DNA of 46,553 nt from positions 1 to 46,553 of the forward strand of contig PXDB01000080.1 of NCBI GenBank assembly GCA_003565155.1, in the 5' to 3' direction. The translations under genes were made by a program, and so were the position numbers. This document shows, piece by piece, positions 1-8,539 of the stretch. Numbering within the stretch: the first letter of the stretch is position 1; the number at the start of each line of letters is the position of its first letter. The notes under the pieces are model-generated. The model made no database searches and was not told the origin of the DNA. It saw only the letters and a program-made list of their open reading frames with translations. This DNA is from Nitriliruptoraceae bacterium (lineage in GTDB: Bacteria; Actinomycetota; Nitriliruptoria; Nitriliruptorales; Nitriliruptoraceae).

Positions 1-1240
1 CGACCCCGACGACGAGGCGGCGGCCGACGACGTCGACCCCGAGGACCCGGACACGATCCCCGGCGACGCCGTGGAGATCTTCAGTTGGTGGACCGGTGCG
101 GGTGAGGAGGCCGGTCTGCTGGCGCTGATCGACATCTTCGAGGACACCTACGACTACGAGGTCGTGAACTCCGCGGTCGCCGGTGGTGCCGGTACCGACG
201 CGCAGGCCGTGCTGACCAGCCGCATGCAGGCCGGCCAGCCACCGTCGACCTTCCAGATCCACGCCGGCCGGGCCCTGCTCGACCAGTGGGTGGCCGCCGA
301 GGCGATGGAGCCCCTCAACTTCCTCTACGACGAGGAGGGCTGGTGGGACACCTTCCCGGACGAGCTGCTCGAGATGACCACCGACCCGGACGGCAACATC
401 TACTCCGTGCCGGTCAACGTCCACCGCTCCAACGCCCTGTTCACCAACATCGAGGCCTTCGAGGCCGCCGGCGTCGACGTCCCCACCACCTTCGACGAGT
501 TCTTCGCCGCGGCGGAGGCGCTCGAGGCAGAGGGCATCACCCCGCTGGCGCTCGGTGACAACGAGACCTGGACGCTCCTCCACACCTGGGAGACCGTGCT
601 GCTCGGCACCGTCGGGCCCGACATGTACAACGACCTGTTCGCCGGCGAGGCGGACTGGGAGTCACCCGAGGTCGTCGAGTCCTTCGAGATGATGGACCGG
701 ATGTTCGAGTTCATCAACGACGACCACTCCGCCCGCAACTGGCAGGACGCCGCGCAGCTGGTCGCCGAGGGCGAGGCCGCCATGAACATCATGGGTGACT
801 GGGCCCAGGGCTACTTCTCCACCGACCTGGAGCTGGAGCCGAACGTGGACTTCGGATGGGCACCGACACCCGGGACCGGTGGCAACTTCATCACCGTGGT
901 CGACACCTTCGGTCTGCCCGAGGATGCCCCCAACCGTGAGGGCACCATCGACTGGCTGCGGGTACTCGGTTCCGTGGAGGGCCAGGACACCTTCAACCCT
1001 CTGAAGGGCTCGATCCCCGCCCGCCTCGACGGTGACCTGAGCGTGTACAACGAGTACGGGCAGAGCACCTACGAGGACTTCCAGACCGACACCCTCGTCC
1101 CGTCGCTCGCGCACAACAGCGCCGCGCCGCCGAACTTCACCGACGCCGCGATGTCCGCGGTCGTCGAGTGGATGGCGCAGCGCGACGGCGAGCGCGCCGC
1201 GCAGCAGCTGGAGCAGGCTGCCGGCGACTTCCTGCGCTGA
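1..1240 (+). CDS. Sugar ABC transporter substrate-binding protein (CUT1), 5' end outside window
   Basis: Extracellular solute-binding protein that would deliver a sugar to the permeases just downstream. The frame is open from base 2 with no start before it, so the gene begins upstream of the window. The first GTG (71) is internal: the 23 codons before it are Asp/Glu/Ala-rich and look like the linker after a lipobox that lies outside. The mature part starts VEIFSWWTGAGEE and contains VPVNVHRSN, a segment typical of the glucose/mannose (GtsA-like) group, then GDWAQGYF and a Phe-rich middle. The C-terminus is complete (AAGDFLR). A strong hairpin follows the stop, then two permease genes. Family confidence is high. 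The sugar is not determined; glucose or mannose is the best guess. Confidence 0.9.
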   Translation, partial: DPDDEAAADDVDPEDPDTIPGDAVEIFSWWTGAGEEAGLLALIDIFEDTYDYEVVNSAVAGGAGTDAQAVLTSRMQAGQPPSTFQIHAGRALLDQWVAAEAMEPLNFLYDEEGWWDTFPDELLEMTTDPDGNIYSVPVNVHRSNALFTNIEAFEAAGVDVPTTFDEFFAAAEALEAEGITPLALGDNETWTLLHTWETVLLGTVGPDMYNDLFAGEADWESPEVVESFEMMDRMFEFINDDHSARNWQDAAQLVAEGEAAMNIMGDWAQGYFSTDLELEPNVDFGWAPTPGTGGNFITVVDTFGLPEDAPNREGTIDWLRVLGSVEGQDTFNPLKGSIPARLDGDLSVYNEYGQSTYEDFQTDTLVPSLAHNSAAPPNFTDAAMSAVVEWMAQRDGERAAQQLEQAAGDFLR

Positions 1241-1245
1241 GGTAC

Positions 1246-1279
1246 GCGGTGCGCGGCCGCCGACGCGGCCGCGCACCGC
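1246..1279 (+). promoter_or_regulatory. Perfect 15-bp stem-loop between binding protein and permease genes
   Basis: GCGGTGCGCGGCCGC at 1246-1260 pairs perfectly with 1265-1279 across the loop CGAC. It lies six bases after the binding-protein stop and has no T-tract. In sugar ABC operons such hairpins commonly stabilise the upstream binding-protein mRNA and reduce transcription into the permeases. That role is inferred from position. Confidence 0.7.
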
Positions 1280-1372
1280 ACCCGCCCGCTCCCGCAGACG
1301 CTCGCGACGCTCCACCGCACCACACCCGACGCTCCCGCGGCTCACGCTCCCCCTGACCATCCGGAGACGGCG

Positions 1373-2389
1373 ATGGCACAGACCACGGACGTCGGTGTGG
1401 CCGCGGGCGACACCGACGCTGCCAAGGACCACCGACTGCCACCTCGGCGCCAACGCAGCGCGCTGGCGCGACGGCTCGAGCGCTACCTGCCCTTCCTGCT
1501 GCTGCTGCCCTCGATCATCGCGATCGGCGTGTTCGTCTACGGCTTCATCGCCTGGACGGGCTGGGTGTCGGTCAGCAACTGGACGACCTTCGTCCAGGAC
1601 CTGAGCTTCAGCGGCTTCGACGCCTACAGCCGGCTGTTGGACGACTTCCGGTTCCTCTCGGGGCTGCGCAACGTCATCGTGTTCACGATCCTGTTCGTCG
1701 GCGTGTCCGTGGTCATCGGGCTGATGCTCGCGCTGCTGCTGGACCGTGACCCCTGGGGTGCGCCGATCTGGCGGAACCTGTTCCTGTTCCCGCTGGCCAT
1801 CTCCTTCGTGGTCACCGGCGTGGTGTGGCAGTGGCTGTTCAACCCCCGCGCCGGGGTGAACCTGATCCTCGACCGGCTCGGGACCGAGACCCTGCCCATG
1901 TGGTACGTCTCGACCGAGATCATCCCCGGCTGGCGGTGGGGACAGATCGACGTCGCGATCCCCATCGCCCTGGTGGCGGTGGTGGTCGCCGCGGTCTGGC
2001 AGATGTCCGGCTTCGCCATGGCCATCTACCTCGCGGGCCTCCAGGGCATCTCCGAGGATCTGCGCGAGGCGGCACGCGTGGACGGCGCCTCGGAGCCGCA
2101 GATCTACCGCCGGGTGATCCTGCCGATGCTGCTGCCCATGACGATCACGATCGTGATCGTGCTGGGGCACATCTCCCTGAAGACCTTCGACCTGATCTTC
2201 GTGATGACCGGACCCGGGACCGGCTACGTCACCGACGTGCCCGCGGTCTACATGTACGAGTCCACCTTCCGTGCGAACCAGTTCGCGCGGGGTGCGGCCA
2301 TCTCGGTGGTGCTGCTGGTGCTGGTGGTGGCGCTGATGGCGCCCGCGGTGTGGGCCCGCAACCGCACGGAGGAGGCGGCCAGTGAATAA
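1373..2389 (+). CDS. Sugar ABC transporter permease, MalF/GtsB-like
   Basis: Inner-membrane permease of a CUT1 sugar importer, 338 residues. The cytoplasmic N-terminus is basic (PPRRQRSALARRLERY), followed by about six hydrophobic helices starting near residue 40. The EAA coupling loop, which contacts the ATPase, is visible at EDLREAARVDGASEPQIYRR followed by ILPMLLP. The ATG is preceded by GGAGA at 5 nt. The last bases (GTGAATAA) overlap the start of the second permease by 8 nt, so translation is probably coupled. Together with the upstream binding protein it forms the usual binding protein-permease-permease order. Confidence 0.93.
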   Translation: MAQTTDVGVAAGDTDAAKDHRLPPRRQRSALARRLERYLPFLLLLPSIIAIGVFVYGFIAWTGWVSVSNWTTFVQDLSFSGFDAYSRLLDDFRFLSGLRNVIVFTILFVGVSVVIGLMLALLLDRDPWGAPIWRNLFLFPLAISFVVTGVVWQWLFNPRAGVNLILDRLGTETLPMWYVSTEIIPGWRWGQIDVAIPIALVAVVVAAVWQMSGFAMAIYLAGLQGISEDLREAARVDGASEPQIYRRVILPMLLPMTITIVIVLGHISLKTFDLIFVMTGPGTGYVTDVPAVYMYESTFRANQFARGAAISVVLLVLVVALMAPAVWARNRTEEAASE

Positions 2390-3200
2390 GGCGCTGTCCC
2401 GGGTTCCCCTCTACACCGTCCTGGTGCTGGTGGCACTGTTCGCCCTCCTGCCGCTGTACATCATGGTGATCACCAGCTTCAAGCCGCCGGCGGAGGCCTC
2501 CATCGCGCGGATGTGGGAGCTGCCGTCGTCCTTGAGCTTCAGCGCCTGGGACCGTGGGTTCTCGATCCTCCGGCCGTACCTGGTCAACAGCTTCGCACTG
2601 GCGATCCCGGCCACGCTGCTGTCGTCGCTGGTGGGCTCGATCAACGGCTACGTCTTCGCGATGTGGCGGTTCAAGGGCTCGGAGATCGTGTTCAACGCCC
2701 TGCTGCTCGGGATGTTCATCCCCTACCAGATCGTGCTGATCCCCCTGGTCCAGACGCTGAACAGCATCGGGCTGTTCAACTCGATCCCGGGACTGATCCT
2801 GACCCATGTGATCTACGGCATCCCGATCACGACCCTGATCTTCCGCAACTTCTACGCCCGCATCCCGATGGAGATCATCGAGGCGAGCCAGATCGACGGT
2901 GCCGGCCTGCTCGGCACCTACCGGCGGGTGGCGCTGCCGTTGTCGCTGCCCGGCTTCGTCGTGGTCGGCATCTGGCAGTTCACCCAGATCTGGAACGAGT
3001 TCCTGTGGGCGGTCACGATCACCAGCGCCGGTCAGCGCCCGGTGATGGTGGCGCTGCAGAACATCTCCGGCAGCCAGATCGTGGAGTTCGACCTGCAGAT
3101 GGCCGCGGCGCTGCAGGCGGCCCTGCCGACCCTGATCATCTACGTGCTCCTCGGCCGGTACTTCGTCCGAGGGCTGCTCGCAGGGGCCGTCAAGGGCTGA
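2382..3200 (+). CDS. Sugar ABC transporter permease, MalG/GtsC-like
   Basis: Second CUT1 permease subunit, 272 residues, about six membrane helices. The GTG start lies inside the last codons of the preceding permease. The EAA loop reads MEIIEASQIDGAGLLGTYRR, followed by VALPLSLPGFVVVGIWQFTQIWNEFLWA, a stretch characteristic of the glucose/mannose GtsC group. No ATP-binding subunit follows, so a shared MsmK/UgpC-type ATPase elsewhere in the genome would be needed. The gene ends in front of a large dyad and a convergent hydrolase. Confidence 0.93.
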   Translation: MNKALSRVPLYTVLVLVALFALLPLYIMVITSFKPPAEASIARMWELPSSLSFSAWDRGFSILRPYLVNSFALAIPATLLSSLVGSINGYVFAMWRFKGSEIVFNALLLGMFIPYQIVLIPLVQTLNSIGLFNSIPGLILTHVIYGIPITTLIFRNFYARIPMEIIEASQIDGAGLLGTYRRVALPLSLPGFVVVGIWQFTQIWNEFLWAVTITSAGQRPVMVALQNISGSQIVEFDLQMAAALQAALPTLIIYVLLGRYFVRGLLAGAVKG

Positions 3201-3220
3201 GGCGCCGCATGGCGGCCCGG

Positions 3221-3252
3221 TCGGCGGCTGGCCCGGCCGGGCCGGCCGCCGA
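3221..3252. terminator. Convergent-gene dyad, terminator-like
   Basis: A 32-bp dyad: TCGGCGGC at 3221-3228 pairs with GCCGCCGA at 3245-3252, and the interior GGCCCGGCCGGGCC is itself palindromic, with one T/G mismatch between the parts. It lies between two convergent genes (stops at 3200 and 3277), where a bidirectional terminator is expected. No T-tract is present on either side. Confidence 0.5.
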
Positions 3253-3276
3253 TGCGATCAGGTCCCGGGAGCGTCG

Positions 3277-4266
3277 TCAGGTCCCGAGCGCCCGGCGCAT
3301 CGCCGCGACCCGGTCACCCACCATCTGCACCGTCACCGCCGCCTCGGGCGCGAAAGCGTCCGAGGCGTGGAACGTCCCCGGGTAGACGTGCAGTTCCGTC
3401 GACACACCGGCCTGCAGCAGGCGGGTCGCGTAGGCGATGTCCTCGTCACGGAACACCTCGAGCTCACCTACCTGGATGATCGCCGGGGGCAGGCCCGACA
3501 GGTCGTCCGCCCGCGCGGGTGCGGCGTAGATCGAGACCTCGTCGCCGCCGGCCGCGTCACCGAGGTAGGCACGCCAACCCGAGGCGTTGTGCTCGTGGCT
3601 CCAGGACAGGATGCCGGTGAACTCCCGTGCCGAGGCGGTGGCGTTGCGGTCGTCCAGCATGGGGTAGACCAGCACCTGGAAGGCGACCGCAGGTCCTCCG
3701 CGGTCACGGGCCAGTAGGCAGGTCCCCGCGGCGAGCCCGCCACCCGCGCTCTGCCCTCCCACGGCGATGCGACCGGGGTCGAGACCCAGCGCGTCCGCCT
3801 GGTCGACCATCCAACCCAGGGCCGCGTAGCAGTCCTCCACCGGGGCGGGGTAGGGGTGCTCCGGGGCGAGCCGGTAGTCGACGGAGACCACCACGCACCC
3901 GACGCGCTCGACGAAGGCCTCGCAGTCGAGGTCCGAGGCGTCGATGCTGCCCATGATCATCCCGCCACCGTGGATGAAGAGGAAGCCGGGTAGCGCGGTG
4001 CTCGGGTCGCTGTCGGCGGGCCGGTAGACACGCAGCCGGAGCGCGTCCCCGTCGGGCCCTGCGATCTCCTGGTCCTCGCGGACCACCCGCTCATTGGGCG
4101 GCAGCTCGGCGGCCGCACCCGCGATCAGCTCGACCAGCGCCGTCCGGATGCCGGCGAGGACCTCTCCACTGAGGTCGTCCGCACCGAAGCCGATGGCTTC
4201 GTAGACGGCCAGACCGCCGGCCACCTCCGGATCCACCCGGTCCGCGAACGCACGTGTGCTTCCCAT
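3277..4266 (-). CDS. Alpha/beta hydrolase, hormone-sensitive-lipase-like esterase
   Basis: Probable carboxylesterase, 329 residues, the usual family length, with no signal peptide. The oxyanion-hole motif HGGG lies at about residues 99-102 and the nucleophile elbow GGQSAGG puts the serine at 173. The acid region reads GELEVFRDED, with Glu270 where many relatives have Asp; this variant occurs in the family. His300 sits in YPGTFHASD. GGGAGGG lies about 8 nt before the ATG. A TAGCGT -10-like box at 4306-4311 would give a leader of about 33 nt. The substrate is unknown. Confidence 0.88.
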   Translation of the reverse strand: MGSTRAFADRVDPEVAGGLAVYEAIGFGADDLSGEVLAGIRTALVELIAGAAAELPPNERVVREDQEIAGPDGDALRLRVYRPADSDPSTALPGFLFIHGGGMIMGSIDASDLDCEAFVERVGCVVVSVDYRLAPEHPYPAPVEDCYAALGWMVDQADALGLDPGRIAVGGQSAGGGLAAGTCLLARDRGGPAVAFQVLVYPMLDDRNATASAREFTGILSWSHEHNASGWRAYLGDAAGGDEVSIYAAPARADDLSGLPPAIIQVGELEVFRDEDIAYATRLLQAGVSTELHVYPGTFHASDAFAPEAAVTVQMVGDRVAAMRRALGT

Positions 4267-4335
4267 CCAGCCGTCCCTCCCCTGGTCACCTGCTCCCGGC
4301 GTGGGACGCTAGCAAGGGCGCCGTCCTTCGGCGTC

Positions 4336-4367
4336 GGGTACCGGTGACGGGGTCCTTCCGGGTACCC
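4336..4367. terminator. Weak inverted repeat after the nitrilase/Asp-box gene
   Basis: GGGTACC at 4336-4342 pairs with GGTACCC at 4361-4367 across 18 nt. It sits 14 nt beyond the stop of the gene ending at 4381 (minus strand), in terminator position. The arms are short and there is no T-tract. Confidence 0.25.
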
Positions 4368-4380
4368 CCCGTGCGCGGTC

Positions 4381-6900
4381 TCACGCATCAACGGGCAGCC
4401 GGGCGCTGCGGAGTCGGTCACCTCCGGTGCGGGTGTCCTGCCACACCACCACGAGCTCCTGCCCGAGGAGGGCGGCGGTGGGTGCCCGGGCGTCGGCCCC
4501 AGGCGGTGCGTCGTCGATGCGTAACGGCGGGGACGCCCGCACCTGGCCGTCCGTGTCGAGGTGGAGCTGCGACGCCAGGATCGTCGAGGTGCCGTCGCGG
4601 TCGTCGGTGAAGACCGCGGTGACCGACCGCGGGCCCGTGGGCACGAGGCAGGTGCCGTGTTGTCGTGCGCCACGGGGGCGTCCCTGATCGACAGCCCGTG
4701 GTTGCGCCCAACGCTGTCCCGCATCGTGGGAGACCGTCACCCAGAGCCGGGCGCCACCGTCGGCGTCCCACACCTCCCACACCGCCCACACGACGGGTCC
4801 GTCCGCCGCGAGGACGGGGCGGGCGAGCCGCTGCCCGGGAGCGGGTGCTCGGGCCAGGTGCCGGGGCCGCGCCGGGGTATCGCGCGTCGGGGTGTCGTCC
4901 GTCGGGTGGCCGCGGGCCGCCGGCCACGTGAGCCACACACCGGGCACACCGTCGGCATCGCGCTCCTGCCAGGCGACGACGAGGCGGCCCTCACACACCG
5001 CCACCGCCGGTGTGGTCTGGCCGCGGGTCTCCGCGGTACTCCGACCGGCCAGCGGATCCACCTGACCCTCGAGGCTGCCTCCGTCGGCGCGCACGCTCGG
5101 GCCCCAGCTGACACCCCCATCACGGGAGCGGGCGACCCGGACCTGCGGGAACACCCAGGGCCAGCGCAGATCGCTCCACACCGCGACCAGCGCGTCCCCG
5201 TCCGCGATCACCGTCGGCGCGTCGTGGAGGCGTTCGCGCAGCACACCGTCGGCACGGTCGGCGTCGTCGAGTCGCACGGGGGCGGTGACGTCCTTGCCCC
5301 GGCGCACGGCGAACAGGTCCCAGCTGCCGGCCGGGAAGCCGAGGTGGACGCAGACGGGCCCGTGCGCGTCCACGGCGAGGCGCGGCCGCCACCGCCGCGC
5401 GGTCACCGGATCCACGCCACCCCCGGCCGTTGCTGCGTCGTCCGGACCCCTCGGGCGTGGGCTGAGGGCCTCCGCACGGCCCCACCCCTGGCCGTCCCCT
5501 GCCGCCAGCAGCAGCTGCTGGCGTCCCGCGGTGTCGCACGCGACCCAGGCCAGCCACACCCGGTCCTCTGCGGCCACAAGATCAGGGACCAGCTCGGTGT
5601 GGGTCTGCTGCGGCCGCCTGCCCGACGCGTCCGGCACGCCGGGCGCGTCCGGGACCGCGACCACCTCGACACTGGCCCCGACGGTGTCGGGGCGGGCGAC
5701 CCCCGGCCCGTGCTCGTCGCCAGCACCGGCGTTGCCCGGACGGACCGGCAGCTCGACGTGTGCGACGGCGATCGTGTCCGCACCGGCGGTCGGTCCGGCC
5801 AGGGCGTTCGGGGCGGTCGCGGGACCGCCCGCGCGCCACCACGACCCGACCGCCGCCCACCCGGTGTCCGGCGGCTGGCCGAGCAGGCCGAGCGCCGGGT
5901 CACCCGCGGGGCTCGGCACGGCGACGAGCGGCTGGCCGTCGAAGGAGAGCTCGCCGAGCGTGCCCAGCAGCATCGGCGCCAGGTTCACGGCGAACCCGGG
6001 GTGGCGCTGGAGCATCCACCACCCGCCGCGCTGGAACTTGTCGGGCGGCCACAGGTCCCGGCCACCGGTCGTCGGGTCCAGGTCGGGGACCGCCCAGCGG
6101 TCGAAGGCCTCGGGTTGCAGCAGGATCTGCGCACCCAGCTGCGCCAGACGCTCGTTGACGTCGGGCATCCACGCGTCCTTGCTGATGACCGTCCCCACCC
6201 GGCCGATCGGCAGCTGCGCCACCTCCACCTCGGCGAGGCTGGCCGGCTCGAGGCCGAGTCCGGCGTCGCCATCGGCCTCCAGCGGCACCAGGAACACCTT
6301 GTCATGCACCGCGGCCAGGGCGCCGTCGGGTGCCAGCAGCAGCTGGCGGTTGCGCACGGCGGGGCCGGTGGGCACCGCCACGGGTCGGCGATCCACCTCG
6401 GCGCTGTCGCCGGCCGGCGGGACCATCTCCCACCGGGGCAGGGCCGCGCTCACCGACAGCCAGATGCCGCGGTCGGCGGCCAGCTGCCCGAACCCGTCGA
6501 CCAGGGTGCGCACGACGGTGTCGGTGCACGCCAGGTGCAGCAGCTGCGCCGGGGAGCGCACCTCGGGGTATCGCTCCGCCAGCGCACCCAACTCCTCCCC
6601 GTACCCGCCCGCGAGGGCGATCAGGATCTCCAGCGTCGACCCACCGCCCGCCCAGCGCTGCCGGGCTGCGGCACCCCGCTCGCCCACCAGCATCGCCAGC
6701 AAGCCCGTGTGCTCGGGCAGCGCGACCAGGGTCGCCACCTCGGTGTCGTCCGCCAGGTGGCGGTCCAGTAGTGCGGCGACGCTGGACACGAGCGCCTCGG
6801 TCGAGGTGGCGCGCTGCGGGTCGAGGTGGAGACCGACGGCCGCGCAGCGCAGCACCGGGCGTGCCCGCTGCGGCCCCGGCGACCGGCCGGACTCAGGCAT
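4381..6900 (-). CDS. Nitrilase-fold (carbon-nitrogen hydrolase) domain fused to Asp-box repeats; catalytic Cys replaced by Ser
   Basis: An 839-residue two-part protein without a clear signal peptide. Residues about 18-385 look like a carbon-nitrogen hydrolase: LPEHTG supplies the Glu (E63), VHDKVFL the Lys (K201), and RVGTVISKDAWMPD occupies the nucleophile strand. Active members read ICxD there; here S240 (AGC, 6181-6183) replaces the Cys, so amidase or nitrilase activity is doubtful. Residues about 440-839 form a repetitive all-beta region of VVAWQ/LVAVWSD-type strands with two Asp-box motifs, SRDGGVSW (592-599) and SHDAGQRW (724-731). This resembles a sialidase/BNR propeller. The ATG is the last of six in a 16-bp tandem repeat that links it to the upstream transporter gene. 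Function unknown; a binding or sensing role is possible. Confidence 0.85.
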   Translation of the reverse strand: MPESGRSPGPQRARPVLRCAAVGLHLDPQRATSTEALVSSVAALLDRHLADDTEVATLVALPEHTGLLAMLVGERGAAARQRWAGGGSTLEILIALAGGYGEELGALAERYPEVRSPAQLLHLACTDTVVRTLVDGFGQLAADRGIWLSVSAALPRWEMVPPAGDSAEVDRRPVAVPTGPAVRNRQLLLAPDGALAAVHDKVFLVPLEADGDAGLGLEPASLAEVEVAQLPIGRVGTVISKDAWMPDVNERLAQLGAQILLQPEAFDRWAVPDLDPTTGGRDLWPPDKFQRGGWWMLQRHPGFAVNLAPMLLGTLGELSFDGQPLVAVPSPAGDPALGLLGQPPDTGWAAVGSWWRAGGPATAPNALAGPTAGADTIAVAHVELPVRPGNAGAGDEHGPGVARPDTVGASVEVVAVPDAPGVPDASGRRPQQTHTELVPDLVAAEDRVWLAWVACDTAGRQQLLLAAGDGQGWGRAEALSPRPRGPDDAATAGGGVDPVTARRWRPRLAVDAHGPVCVHLGFPAGSWDLFAVRRGKDVTAPVRLDDADRADGVLRERLHDAPTVIADGDALVAVWSDLRWPWVFPQVRVARSRDGGVSWGPSVRADGGSLEGQVDPLAGRSTAETRGQTTPAVAVCEGRLVVAWQERDADGVPGVWLTWPAARGHPTDDTPTRDTPARPRHLARAPAPGQRLARPVLAADGPVVWAVWEVWDADGGARLWVTVSHDAGQRWAQPRAVDQGRPRGARQHGTCLVPTGPRSVTAVFTDDRDGTSTILASQLHLDTDGQVRASPPLRIDDAPPGADARAPTAALLGQELVVVWQDTRTGGDRLRSARLPVDA

Positions 6901-6993
6901 GGCGGGGCTCAGGCATCGCAGGGCTCAGGCATCGCAGGGCTCAGGCATCGCAGGGCTCAGGCATCGCGGGGCTCAAGCATCGTGGGGCTCAGG
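6891..6993 (-). repeat. 16-bp tandem repeat carrying a chain of overlapping start and stop codons
   Basis: About six and a half units of 16 bp (minus-strand unit ATGCCTGAGCCCTGCG with small variants). Each unit contains ATGCCTGA, a start and a stop overlapping in different frames. On the minus strand five ATGs (first bases at 6980, 6964, 6948, 6932, 6916) each open a 7-codon ORF: MLEPRDA, MPEPCDA three times, MPEPRHA. Each ends on a TGA that overlaps the next ATG. The sixth ATG (6900) starts the long nitrilase-like gene. The transporter upstream ends RPEPHDA-stop at 6973, so the array looks like an expansion of the original stop/start junction. Confidence 0.9.
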
Positions 6994-8313
6994 ACGTTGC
7001 CGCGCCGCCCGGGCCGCCTCCACCTCGGCCTCCGGGTAGCGCAGGAAGACGACCGCCCCGACCAGCATCGCCACCGCCGCGACCGGCCCGGTGACCTGCA
7101 GACCGAGCGGATCACCCCACACCTGGAACAGGGCACCCGAGACCACCGTGGAGACGCCGAGGTTGAGCTTGAGCAGCAGTCCGTTGACACCGAAGTACAT
7201 CCCCTCACGCCGCTGCCCGGACCGCTCGAGCTCCAGGTCCGCGACGGCCGCGATGATCGCGTCGGGCACCACGAAGAACCCCGCCAGCGGCACACCGGCC
7301 AGCGCCATGACCAGCACACCGAAGGTCAGGGGCGACAGGCCGAAGGGCGGTTCGGGGAAGGCCGCGATCAGGGGCAGCACCACGGCGAACCCCCCCAGGG
7401 AGGCCACCATCATGCGCTTGAGTCCCAGCCGCTTGCTCAGCCGGTTGACCGCCGGGAAGACCAGCAGGCACACCCCGAACAGCGCGCCCATCAGTGCGGC
7501 GACGGCCCCCTCGGTCAGCCCCAGCAGCGAGGTGGCGTACAGCGGCACGTTCAACGACACGATGTTGAACCCGAACCACAGGGCGTTGGCACCGAGCAGG
7601 GCCACGACGAAGGGCCGGTTGGCCAGCGTCGCCCGCACCGCCGGCAGCAGCGGCATGGTCGCGGGCACGGCCACGGAGAAGCGTCGCTCGGGGATCGTCA
7701 GCGGCACCAGCAGCAGCACCAGCGCCACCGCCCCCAGCAGCCACACCATCGTGACCACACCGAACGCCTCCACGAGCAACCCCGACACGATCAACGCCAC
7801 ACCCGAGCCCAGCAACGTCGCCACCGCCTTCGAGGTGGCGAGGTCGACCCGATCCGCGGTGGTCACCGACAGGTCCGCGAGCAGCGCGAGGTAGGGCCCG
7901 ACGTAGGCGGTGAACAGGGTGAAGTACAGGGCGAGGCCGACGCCGAGGTAGAGGGCGTTGACCGGGGAGCGGTCCGCCACCGGAGGCAGGAACAGGGCGG
8001 CGTAGACGATGACGTATGGCACGGCGCTGACCAGCAGGAAGGGCAACCGTCGGCCCCGACGTCCACGATGGTTGTCCGAGAGCCGGGCGATCACCGGGTC
8101 GGCGACTGCGTCGATGACCCGGCCGCCGAAGAGCACAGCACTGAAGGTCAGCGGCAGCATGAGCCGCTCACCGGTGGGGGTGGGCGTGGTGACGTAGGCG
8201 AAGTACAGCCAGGTCAGCACGACGCGGTCGACCAGCACCCAACCCGCGGCGCCCGTGCCGTAGGCGACCACGACCCAGCGGGGCAGCAGGCGGCCCACCG
8301 CTCCTTCCGCCAC
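6973..8313 (-). CDS. GPH-family (MelB-like) sugar/cation symporter, MFS fold
   Basis: Probable glycoside-pentoside-hexuronide type secondary transporter, 446 residues and about twelve membrane helices. Family-like features are VDAVADPVIARLSD after the second helix (the conserved Asp region), the basic loop NHRGRRGRRLPFLL, and a second half beginning near the basic stretch IPERRFSV. The GTG at 8313 is chosen because GGAGG lies 8 nt upstream. Starts further up (to 8571) would add a low-complexity Arg/Gly stretch and run over the divergent DUF983 gene. The stop lies in the 16-bp start/stop repeat leading into the nitrilase/Asp-box gene, so the two are probably co-translated. Substrate unknown; sugar or glycoside is likely. 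Confidence 0.88.
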   Translation of the reverse strand: MAEGAVGRLLPRWVVVAYGTGAAGWVLVDRVVLTWLYFAYVTTPTPTGERLMLPLTFSAVLFGGRVIDAVADPVIARLSDNHRGRRGRRLPFLLVSAVPYVIVYAALFLPPVADRSPVNALYLGVGLALYFTLFTAYVGPYLALLADLSVTTADRVDLATSKAVATLLGSGVALIVSGLLVEAFGVVTMVWLLGAVALVLLLVPLTIPERRFSVAVPATMPLLPAVRATLANRPFVVALLGANALWFGFNIVSLNVPLYATSLLGLTEGAVAALMGALFGVCLLVFPAVNRLSKRLGLKRMMVASLGGFAVVLPLIAAFPEPPFGLSPLTFGVLVMALAGVPLAGFFVVPDAIIAAVADLELERSGQRREGMYFGVNGLLLKLNLGVSTVVSGALFQVWGDPLGLQVTGPVAAVAMLVGAVVFLRYPEAEVEAARAARQRPEPHDA

Positions 8314-8539
8314 GGTCACGTCCTCCCACCCGGCGCCGCCAGACCACGTCGCACCGCCGTCCCGCCGGGCACCGTAGTCACCGGTGGATCCGCGGCGGTC
8401 AGCGCCGGCCCCAGCCCGCCACGCGCCGCCGAAGGGCCCTGGAGCCCGGGCCTTCGTGCCGGGCGCCAGCGCAGGACAGGTCGCTACCGTGCACCGGGGT
8501 CCCGCCGTCCGTGATCGGGCCTCGCCGGAGCGCACGCCG

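Noticed and set aside
662-2170. 502-codon minus-strand frame over the sugar ABC genes
   Set aside because: Shadow of the GC-rich coding strand; composition is Asp/Arg/His-rich with no recognisable fold, and the opposite strand carries well-supported transporter genes.
6891-6993. CRISPR array
   Set aside because: Units are contiguous 16-mers without spacers, and no cas genes are near.
6826-8514. Long plus-strand frame across the 16-bp repeat and the transporter gene
   Set aside because: It is antisense to a clear 12-helix transporter, is Arg/Gln/His-rich without domains, and shows no initiation signal; it mirrors the codon bias of the real gene.
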